Below are positions 36,586 to 43,756 of a stretch of DNA of 64,000 bases, one piece after another. Position numbers and translations under genes: made by a program. Under the pieces are notes generated by a model that searched no databases, was not told the DNA's origin, and was given only the letters and a program-made list of their open reading frames with translations. Source of the stretch: Lysobacter sp. KIS68-7 (lineage in GTDB: Bacteria > Pseudomonadota > Gammaproteobacteria > Xanthomonadales > Xanthomonadaceae); the NCBI RefSeq assembly GCF_021284745.1, contig NZ_CP089925.1:558001-622000 (forward strand). Reading direction: 5' to 3'. Each line of letters starts with the position of its first letter. Position 1 is the stretch's first letter.

Positions 36586-37905
36586 TCAGGGGTGTTCCGA
36601 CATTTCGCAGGAACTGGTGCGGTGCGCGCGCACGGTGGGCGGCACCACGGTGAAATCGCCGGACAGCGCGTGCAGGTACCAATCGACGAAACGCTTGGGC
36701 GTGTCCTCGAATTCGGGATGTTGGGGGCCCGGCTCGAAGAAGCGCGAATTCACGCCCGCGGCATTGAGCGTCATGATCCGCTTGTCTTCCAGCGTGGTGA
36801 CGTGCCACAGCCACACCAGCTTCTCGCGGTCGTAGTCGACGCCTTCCACCGCATCGCCGTTGACGAACCAAACGATCTCCATGTCCGTCTTGTCCTTCCC
36901 GAAGGGGACGTAGCGGAACAGGATGCAGTGGTCCGGGTAGTTGAGCATGTAGGTCAGCGGGCCGAGCTGGTAGTCGCCCGCGCCGCCGTCGTAACCCTTG
37001 AACTCGCCCATCAGCGGCGCGACCGGCGTGCCGTCGCGGCTGCCCGTCACGTAGCCGTCGAACAAGGCATAGCGGCTCGTGTAGACGCAGGACCCGAAGC
37101 CCGGCGCCTCGCGGAACATGCGATACAGCGCTTTTTCGATGTCGTGCACGCCGGTCTCGCGCTCGGCGCGTTCCCACATCGCACGGTTGATCGGCGCGAC
37201 GACCGCTTCGCGTTCCTTGAAGGTGTGGAGCTTCGAGTACGCACGATGCGCGGTGTCGCAGTGGTAGCACTCGAGGTAGTTGCCCAGCGCGATCTTCCAG
37301 TTCGCGTCGACCGAATAGGTCTCGCGGTGCGCGATCTTCGCGTTCTCCAGGCGATACGGGCCAAGCTGCGCGTCGAGCTGCGCCAGCGCGACGTTGTAGT
37401 CGTAGGCGTCCGGATCGAAGTTGATGAAGATCAGGCCGAAGCGCACGGCCACGCGCGCCTGCTTCAGCCCGTGGTCTTCCTTGCGGAATTCCGGCATCGC
37501 ATCCATGTGGCGCGCTGCGCGCAGGCTGCCGTCGGTGCCGTACACCCAACCGTGGTACGGGCAGACGAAGGTCTTGCAGCTGCCCTGTCGTTCTTCGCAT
37601 ACACGCGAACCGCGGTGGCGGCAGGAATTGATCAGCGCGCGGATCTCGCCATCGTTGCCGCGCGCGACGATCACCGACTCCTCGCCGATCTCGTACAGGA
37701 AGTAATCGCCCGGATTCGGGACCTGGCTGACATGCCCCGCCCACAACCAGCTCTTGAAGAACAGGTTGTCGAGCTCCTGCTGGTACACCACCGAGGAGCG
37801 GTAGAAGTACTGCATGAGGCCGGCGTCGCGGTCGCGCATCTGCACGGCCACCGCTTCGCCCATGCGGGCGTGGTTGTCTTCGCTGTCGGCGACGAAAGTG
37901 TTCAT
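36586..37905 (-). CDS. Rieske non-haem iron oxygenase alpha subunit, quaternary-amine type
   Basis: 439 residues. The Rieske 2Fe-2S cluster is bound by Cys95 and His97 (SCRHRGS) and Cys115 and His118 (CPYHGW). The mononuclear iron site is in WKIALGNYLECYHCDTAH: Glu212, His215 and His220, spaced exactly as D205/H208/H213 of naphthalene dioxygenase but with Glu instead of Asp. That substitution is seen in carnitine oxygenase CntA, and the LECYHC string recurs in GbcA- and stachydrine-demethylase-like proteins. This points to a methylated amine or betaine rather than an aromatic ring. No ferredoxin or reductase is encoded in the window. It follows an APC permease by 12 bp. Confidence 0.9.
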   Translation of the reverse strand: MNTFVADSEDNHARMGEAVAVQMRDRDAGLMQYFYRSSVVYQQELDNLFFKSWLWAGHVSQVPNPGDYFLYEIGEESVIVARGNDGEIRALINSCRHRGSRVCEERQGSCKTFVCPYHGWVYGTDGSLRAARHMDAMPEFRKEDHGLKQARVAVRFGLIFINFDPDAYDYNVALAQLDAQLGPYRLENAKIAHRETYSVDANWKIALGNYLECYHCDTAHRAYSKLHTFKEREAVVAPINRAMWERAERETGVHDIEKALYRMFREAPGFGSCVYTSRYALFDGYVTGSRDGTPVAPLMGEFKGYDGGAGDYQLGPLTYMLNYPDHCILFRYVPFGKDKTDMEIVWFVNGDAVEGVDYDREKLVWLWHVTTLEDKRIMTLNAAGVNSRFFEPGPQHPEFEDTPKRFVDWYLHALSGDFTVVPPTVRAHRTSSCEMSEHP

Positions 37906-37917
37906 ATCTTCAGGATT

Positions 37918-39240
37918 TTAAGCCACTGCGGCTTCGCGGCGGCGACGCAGGAGCATGAGCACGTAGAGCGGAAGGCCCGCCGCCGCGAGCACCAGGCCCA
38001 GCATGAAGGGCTCGTGGCCCAGGCCGACGAAGGCGAAGGTCGCGTAGCCGGCGCCCAGCAGCGCGATCGGCAACATCCCGCGCACGCCGGCCTTGTCGCC
38101 GCGATGCCACAGCACCGCCAGGGCGAGCGAGCAGCACAGGTACAGGGGCAGGTTCGCCGCCGTCACCACCTTGGTGAGGAAGGTGAAGCCCTCCACCAGC
38201 GACTTGCTGTAACTCATCAGGACCATGCCGGTGCCGAGCACACCGGTGACCAAAAGCGCGATCGCAGGGGCGCCGCGGCCGTTGTTGCGCGCCAGCACCT
38301 TCGGCATCACGCCGTTGACCGCCATCGTGCGCGTGAGCTCGCCGACCAGCAGCGTCCACCCGTTGAGCGCGCCGAGGCCGCTCACGACCACGAACAGCGC
38401 GAGCCAGCGCCCGACGCCCGCACCCGCGAAGCGGTCCATCACCATCGCGAACGGCGCCGTGGCGCTGGCGAGTTCTTCCTGCGGGATCAGCATCATCGGG
38501 ACGGTCGACACGATGATGTAGACCACGGCGGTGAGCACCGTACCGGCGACCGTCGCGCGCGGAATGGTGCGTGCGGGGTCATGGACGCGCGAGGCCGGCA
38601 CGGTGGCCGACTCCAGGCCGAGCATCGCGAACAAGGCGATCGTCGAGGCGGTGACGATATCGCCCAGGTGCACGGGCGCGGTCGGCGGATGCGCGGTGTA
38701 GACCGCCGGCTGCGTGAGCAGCAACCAGATGCCGAGCAACGCGACGGCCACCATCGGCACGAGCTTGAGCGCGGTGGTCACCACCTGCACGCGGCCGCCG
38801 GTGCGCACGCCGAACAGGTTGACGATGACGAAAAACCACAGCAGCGCCAGCGCGACCAACGCCGGCGACATCGTCGCCACGGCGGGAAACACCGAGCCGA
38901 GGTAACCGACCACGCCGGTGGCGATCGCCGCGTTGGTGATCCACAGCGACACCCAGTAACACCAGATCGACAGGAACGCGGGGATGTCGCCGAGCGTCGC
39001 GCGGATGTAACCGTAAGGCCCGTCGGACTGCGGCATCTCGCGCGCCAGGCGCGCGAAGACCCGCGCGAGCGCCACGCAACCGAGCACCGTGACCAGCCAC
39101 CCGATCGTGGCATTGAACCCGTAGGGCGCCAGCGATGCCGGCAGGAGGAAGATGCCGATGCCGATCGTGTTGCCCACCACCAGCGCCGTGCACATCCAGA
39201 AGCCGAGCTTGCGCTGGCCGTTGTCGATCTCACTGCTCAT
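37918..39240 (-). CDS. APC-family amino acid/amine permease (AdiC/PotE-like)
   Basis: 440 residues, twelve membrane helices. The first helix LGFWMCTALVVGNTIGIGIFLLPASLAPYG carries the GxxxGxGIF substrate-binding break of APC transporters. ALFAMLGLESATVPASRVHDPARTIPRAT is the TM6 signature, with Glu in LGLESA. Closest in feel to AdiC/PotE/YjeM, which move basic amino acids or polyamines. It probably imports the operon's substrate or a periplasmic hydrolysis product across the inner membrane. Three bases separate it from the amidohydrolase gene. Confidence 0.92.
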   Translation of the reverse strand: MSSEIDNGQRKLGFWMCTALVVGNTIGIGIFLLPASLAPYGFNATIGWLVTVLGCVALARVFARLAREMPQSDGPYGYIRATLGDIPAFLSIWCYWVSLWITNAAIATGVVGYLGSVFPAVATMSPALVALALLWFFVIVNLFGVRTGGRVQVVTTALKLVPMVAVALLGIWLLLTQPAVYTAHPPTAPVHLGDIVTASTIALFAMLGLESATVPASRVHDPARTIPRATVAGTVLTAVVYIIVSTVPMMLIPQEELASATAPFAMVMDRFAGAGVGRWLALFVVVSGLGALNGWTLLVGELTRTMAVNGVMPKVLARNNGRGAPAIALLVTGVLGTGMVLMSYSKSLVEGFTFLTKVVTAANLPLYLCCSLALAVLWHRGDKAGVRGMLPIALLGAGYATFAFVGLGHEPFMLGLVLAAAGLPLYVLMLLRRRREAAVA

Positions 39241-39243
39241 TGC

Positions 39244-40572
39244 TTACTGCCCCTGTTGCGGCGGACCGCATTCATCCGGGCCGTCGCAGACCCGCTTGCC
39301 ATTCTGGATCACGGCCTGCACGAAGCGCAGGGTCTCGATGTTGGAAAGCGGATCACCCGTGACTGCGATCACGTCCGCCGCCTTGCCCGGCGCGATGGAA
39401 CCCAGCTCTTTTTCGCGCCCGAGCAGCCGCGCCCCGTTGATCGTCGCCGACTGGATGGCCTGCATGGGCGTCATGCCGTAGCGAACCATGTAGGCGAACT
39501 GGCGGCCGTTGTCGCCGTGGGGATACACGCCGCTGTCGGTGCCGTAGGCGATGTTGACGCCCGCGGCCACGGCCTTGCGGAAGCCGTCGCGCTGGGTCTG
39601 GGTGGTTTCGATGTTCTTGCGCAGCGTTTCTTCGGACCAGCCCTGCGCGCGTCCCACGGTGTCGATGTAGTCGCCGTTGTAGATGTCGGCGACGAGCCAG
39701 GTGCCGTGCTGCTTCATCAGCGCGATGCCTTCGTCGTCGATCAGCGAGCCGTGTTCGATCGAGCGAACGCCCGCGCGCACGGCGTTCTTGATGCCTTCCG
39801 CGCCATGCGCATGCGCGGCGACGAAGCTGCCGTGGCGCGCAGCCTCTTCCACGGCGGCGCGGATCTCGTCCTCGGTGTATTCCGGCGTGCCCGGTTCGGT
39901 GCCGGCGGTGAGCACTGCGCCCGTGGCGATGACCTTGATGAAGTCGGCGCCGTGGTCGAAGAGATAGTTCACCTTCGTGCGCACCTGGTCCGCGTTGTCG
40001 GCCACGCCGCGGCGGAACTCGTCCGGCACCACGGTGCCCTTCGGCAAGCCGGTGACTTCGCCGCCGCCTCCGGTACGCGTTATGTAGGCGCCCGCCACGA
40101 ACATGCGCGGCCCGGGGATGTCCCCGGCCTTGATCGCATCGCGCAACGCCACGTCCGCGAAGCCGCGGTACACGCCGACATCGCGCACGGTGGTGAAGCC
40201 CGCGCGCACCGTGTCCCACGCGTTCTTCGCGCCGATGAAGGCATCGCGCACCGGCGTGCTTTTCAGGGGAAGACTTGGATCCTTGGTCTGGATCTCGTCG
40301 GCGATGTGCGTGTGCATGTCCATCAGGCCGGGCAGGACCGTGTACTTCGTCCAGTCGATGACCTTTGCGTCGCGGCCGGCGGCGTCGGACCACGGCGTCA
40401 CGCTGACGAACTTCCCGTCTTCGATGCGGATGGCGCGATCAGTCAGCACCTCGCCCTTGTCGACATCGACCATGCGGCCGGCGTGGATGACGATCGGTTG
40501 CGCGGCGAAGGCGCTGGTGGACAGCGTGGCCGCGATGGCCAGCGCGAGCGTGGACAGCAGTCTGGTATTCAT
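39244..40572 (-). CDS. Exported amidohydrolase (imidazolonepropionase/Xaa-Pro dipeptidase-like)
   Basis: 442 residues. Signal peptide LALAIAATLSTSAFAAQ. TIM-barrel amidohydrolase with the metal motif DMHTHIAD, a probable bridging Lys in ADFIKVIATGAVL, His in VAAHAHGAEGIKNAVRAGVRSIEHGSLID, and catalytic Asp in NIAYGTDSGVYPHG. This subgroup hydrolyses Xaa-Pro and other dipeptides or carbamates in the periplasm. The C-terminus CDGPDECGPPQQGQ has a cysteine pair. The start overlaps the P1 peptidase stop (ATGA). It is one of four consecutive exported hydrolases in the operon. Confidence 0.93.
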   Translation of the reverse strand: MNTRLLSTLALAIAATLSTSAFAAQPIVIHAGRMVDVDKGEVLTDRAIRIEDGKFVSVTPWSDAAGRDAKVIDWTKYTVLPGLMDMHTHIADEIQTKDPSLPLKSTPVRDAFIGAKNAWDTVRAGFTTVRDVGVYRGFADVALRDAIKAGDIPGPRMFVAGAYITRTGGGGEVTGLPKGTVVPDEFRRGVADNADQVRTKVNYLFDHGADFIKVIATGAVLTAGTEPGTPEYTEDEIRAAVEEAARHGSFVAAHAHGAEGIKNAVRAGVRSIEHGSLIDDEGIALMKQHGTWLVADIYNGDYIDTVGRAQGWSEETLRKNIETTQTQRDGFRKAVAAGVNIAYGTDSGVYPHGDNGRQFAYMVRYGMTPMQAIQSATINGARLLGREKELGSIAPGKAADVIAVTGDPLSNIETLRFVQAVIQNGKRVCDGPDECGPPQQGQ

Positions 40573-41762
40573 TTTTTCCCTGGAGAGTAACGGCCGTACT
40601 GCTTGAGGAGGCGCACCAGCGCATCGTGCGGGATCGCCTTGGCGTAATGCCCACCTTCGCCGCGCATGTCGCGGGCGGCGACCATCGCGTTGACGATGGC
40701 TTCCTCCGTTGCCTGCACGGTGCCTTCGAACAGGCCATCGAGGTGATCGTTCCCGATGAATTGGGCCTGGTTGATGTCGGCGCCCGCGGCCGCCGCGGTA
40801 TTGGCGGTCGAGAACGCAACGAAGATGTCACCCGAACCGTTGCCCGCGTAGCTGCCCATGCGCGCCAGCCCCATGCCCGCGCGCTTGGCGATGCGCTTGA
40901 GCTGGTGCGGCAGCAACGGCGCGTCGGTGGCGACGACAATGATGATGGAGCCCGTGTCGCCGCCTGGAAGCGCGTGGCCCGCGCTCGCGAGCGCCGGATC
41001 GGTGTACACGCGATCCGCGCGCAGTTTCTGGCCGACCGGCACGCCGGCAATGCGCAGCGTGTCGCGCACGCCGTAATTGGCCTGCACGAGCACGCCGACG
41101 GTGTAAGTCGACTTGCCGTCTTCGGACGGGATGCGGCGCGAGGCCGTGCCGATGCCGCACTTGAACTCGTGGCAGATCATGCCGGTGCCGCCGCCGACGT
41201 TGCCTTCCGCCACGTCGCCATCGTTCGCCTCGCGCAGGGCCTGCGCGACGTGTTCGGGCTTCACGTGGAAGCCGTTGATGTCGTTGAGGTGCCCGTCCCA
41301 GGTTTCCGCGACCACGGGCAGCGACCACCAGTAGCCGCTCGCATCCGCACCGCCGGCTTTCACGCGCTCGGCGATCACGGCATCGCGCACCACGCCGACG
41401 CTGTGCGTGTTGGTCAGCATCACCGGGCCTTCGAGCTGCCCGGACTCCTCCAGCCATGCGGTGCCGGTCATCTCGCCGTTGCCGTTGAGCGCGAACCAGC
41501 CGCCGAAGACCGGCGTGTCGAAGCTGCCATGGCCGCGCGGCAGGATCGCGGTGACGCCGGTGCGCACCTTGTGCCCGTCGGCGAGATCCTCGATGAGCGT
41601 GACCTGCCCGACCGTGACGCCCGCGACATCCGTGATCGCATTGCGCGTGCCGGGCGTGCCTTCGAAGGGAACGCCGAGTGCGCGCGCGCGTTCGGCGGCG
41701 AACGCGGACATGCTCGCCGCAACGGCGATGGCCAGCGTGAGGACGCGCAGGCGCATGTGCAT
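40569..41762 (-). CDS. P1-family (DmpA/BapA-like) aminopeptidase, exported
   Basis: 397 residues. Signal peptide RVLTLAIAVAASMSAFA (about 23 residues), leaving about 375, the length of mature DmpA. This N-terminal nucleophile hydrolase self-cleaves before a serine: here GGDTGSIIIVVATDAPLLP places the cut at Gly271-Ser272, giving a beta chain of 126 residues as in DmpA. Other family blocks: RNAITDVAGVTVGQVTL, PVMLTNTHSVGVVRDAV, EGNVGGGTGMICHEFKCGIGTASR, GVLVQANYGVRD, SYAGNGSGDIFVAFST. P1 enzymes remove N-terminal beta-amino, D- or Gly/Ala residues, so a beta-peptidase role is possible. One-base overlap with the S9 peptidase gene. Confidence 0.93.
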   Translation of the reverse strand: MHMRLRVLTLAIAVAASMSAFAAERARALGVPFEGTPGTRNAITDVAGVTVGQVTLIEDLADGHKVRTGVTAILPRGHGSFDTPVFGGWFALNGNGEMTGTAWLEESGQLEGPVMLTNTHSVGVVRDAVIAERVKAGGADASGYWWSLPVVAETWDGHLNDINGFHVKPEHVAQALREANDGDVAEGNVGGGTGMICHEFKCGIGTASRRIPSEDGKSTYTVGVLVQANYGVRDTLRIAGVPVGQKLRADRVYTDPALASAGHALPGGDTGSIIIVVATDAPLLPHQLKRIAKRAGMGLARMGSYAGNGSGDIFVAFSTANTAAAAGADINQAQFIGNDHLDGLFEGTVQATEEAIVNAMVAARDMRGEGGHYAKAIPHDALVRLLKQYGRYSPGKK

Positions 41763-43756
41763 CACTGGGCTCCCTTCAGGAATCGCGAATACCAAGCGAG
41801 GTTCCGCATCATGCGGTCTTTCAGGTAGCTCGGCACGGTGAGGCCGTGGCTTTCGCCCGGATAGACGACCAGCTGCGTCGGCACGTTGCGCGAGCGCAAG
41901 GCCTGGTACATCTGCTCGGCGCCCAGGCAGGGGACGTTGGCATCGGCTTCGCCGCACTGGAACAGCGTGGGCGTGGTGATGCGATCGGAATGCAGGAAGG
42001 GGAAGCTGGCGCGATCGTACTGATCGCGGTTGCCCCAGGGCGTCCCGAGCTCGAGCTCGTATTCGCGGATGTACTGGTCGTGCCCGTACATGCCGTACAT
42101 GTTGGAGGCGCCCGCGCCGCTGATCGCCGCCTTGAAGCGCGTGTCGGTGGCGATCACCGCATTGGTGAGGATCGCGCCGTAGCTCCACCCGCCGATGCCG
42201 AGGTGGTCCGGATCGGCGATGCCCATCCCGACGACGTGGTCCACGCCGGCCAGCACATCGCGCGCGTCGACGTTGCCCCAGTCGGCATAGATCGCCTTCG
42301 CGAAATCGAATCCGCGCCCCGAACTGCCGCGCGGATTGAGCGCGACGACGACGAAACCATTCGCCGCATAGACCTGCCAGTCGGGCATGAACTCGCGGGA
42401 GAACTGGTACACCGGGCCGCCGTGCAGCCGCACGATGGTGGGATAGCGGCGGCCTTCGACGTAGCCGATCGGCTTGACGATGAGGCCGTCGAGTTCGACG
42501 TCGCCGTTGCGATACGTGAAATGCTCGTATGGGGCGAGCGTGCGCTTCGCCAGGATTTCGTTGTGGTCGGCGAGCGTGCGCAGGCCCGAAGGTTCGACGG
42601 CCGAAATGCTGTACGGGTGCAGGTCATCGCCACCGAGGACCACGATGCGGCCGTCGTGCGACACGTCGAGGTCGTAATCGAAGCGCTGCCCGCTCGTCAC
42701 CGCGGTGACCTTGCCGTCGGCGAGATCGATGCGCGAGAGCAAGGTCACGAAGTTCTGTTCGACCAGCGCGTACACGCTCTTGCCGTCCGGCGACCAGCGC
42801 GGCTTGGTGAAGCAACGGTCGATCGGCGCGGGAATGCGTTCCTGCCCCGTCGCGAGATCGACGATGGCCAGCTGCCACGGCGCGTAGTAGATCCACTTGT
42901 CCTCACCGCTGCGCAGGTAGGCGATCTGCTTGCTGTCGGGACTCCAGGTCGGGCGGGTTTCCCAGTACGGGTCGAGGTCGGAGCCGGTGAACGTGGTGAG
43001 CTGCCGTTCCTTTGCGCCGGCCTTGGGCTCGACGACGTAAATGTCGTAGTTGAGGTGACGATCGGGATCGACGCCGCGCTTGGTCACGTAGGCGAGCAGC
43101 TTGCCGTCCGGCGACCACGCGGGCAGTTGCTCGTCGTGCGCACCGGGCGTGAGCACGTCGGTCTTGCCGGTGGCGATGTCGAAGACGTAGAGATGATTGC
43201 GACGCTGGTCCAGGTAACCCACGCCGTCTTCGCGGAACTGGTAACGCTCGGTGACGATCGGCGGCGGCTGCTTCGGCTTCTTCGCACCGAAGGGCCGCTC
43301 CGGATCGCGCGCGATGAAGGCCAGGCGCTTGCCGTCCGGCGACCACACGAAGTCGGCGATGCTCTCGCCGAACTTCGTGAGCCGCTTCGGCTCCCCGCCA
43401 CCGGCGGGCATCAGCCACACCTGCGTCGTCGCGTCTTCGCCGCCGCGATCGGACAGGAACGCGATCGACTTGCCATCGGGCGACCACTGCGGGCGCGATT
43501 CGTCGAACTTCGGCGTCTTCGTCAGACGGACGCGATGGCTTCCGTCGTAATCGACGCGCCACAGGTCGGACTGGCTCTGGTCGTCGGGCAGGTTCGCGGA
43601 CGTGGCCGTGTACACGATCGTGCGGCCGTCCGGCGAGAACGCGGGCTCGGTGAGATCCACCAGGCGCGCGAGGTCGTCGGCGCCGAAGCGCGTGGGTGCG
43701 TCCGCCGCGTGCGCGGACCAGGCCAGCAAGCCGACGAGCAAGCCCCATGCACGCAT
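41762..43756 (-). CDS. S9-family prolyl oligopeptidase-type peptidase, exported
   Basis: 664 residues. Signal peptide LLVGLLAWSAHAA. A seven-blade beta-propeller made of PD40 repeats (WSPDGKSIAFLSDR, WSPDGKRLAFIAR, WSPDGKLLAYVTK, WSPDSKQIAYLRS, WSPDGKSVYALV) guards a C-terminal alpha/beta hydrolase. The catalytic triad is visible: Ser525 in GGWSYGA, Asp605 in GEADANVP, His637 in GESHGL, with oxyanion-region RLHGGPVYQF. It cleaves short peptides, likely in the periplasm. The stop overlaps the P1 peptidase start and the start overlaps the CehA-like stop, each by one base. Confidence 0.95.
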   Translation of the reverse strand: MRAWGLLVGLLAWSAHAADAPTRFGADDLARLVDLTEPAFSPDGRTIVYTATSANLPDDQSQSDLWRVDYDGSHRVRLTKTPKFDESRPQWSPDGKSIAFLSDRGGEDATTQVWLMPAGGGEPKRLTKFGESIADFVWSPDGKRLAFIARDPERPFGAKKPKQPPPIVTERYQFREDGVGYLDQRRNHLYVFDIATGKTDVLTPGAHDEQLPAWSPDGKLLAYVTKRGVDPDRHLNYDIYVVEPKAGAKERQLTTFTGSDLDPYWETRPTWSPDSKQIAYLRSGEDKWIYYAPWQLAIVDLATGQERIPAPIDRCFTKPRWSPDGKSVYALVEQNFVTLLSRIDLADGKVTAVTSGQRFDYDLDVSHDGRIVVLGGDDLHPYSISAVEPSGLRTLADHNEILAKRTLAPYEHFTYRNGDVELDGLIVKPIGYVEGRRYPTIVRLHGGPVYQFSREFMPDWQVYAANGFVVVALNPRGSSGRGFDFAKAIYADWGNVDARDVLAGVDHVVGMGIADPDHLGIGGWSYGAILTNAVIATDTRFKAAISGAGASNMYGMYGHDQYIREYELELGTPWGNRDQYDRASFPFLHSDRITTPTLFQCGEADANVPCLGAEQMYQALRSRNVPTQLVVYPGESHGLTVPSYLKDRMMRNLAWYSRFLKGAQ

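Noticed and set aside
35366-37744. A 792-codon frame that would fuse extra N-terminal sequence to the GcvT-like protein
   Set aside because: The N-terminal part is an out-of-frame shadow of the Rieske gene. The conserved GcvT fold begins at the ATG at 36562.
36592-40590. 1332-codon open frame on the plus strand opposite the Rieske, APC and amidohydrolase genes
   Set aside because: Long antisense frames arise here from strong G/C preference at third positions. The real genes on the other strand have clear active sites and tight spacing.
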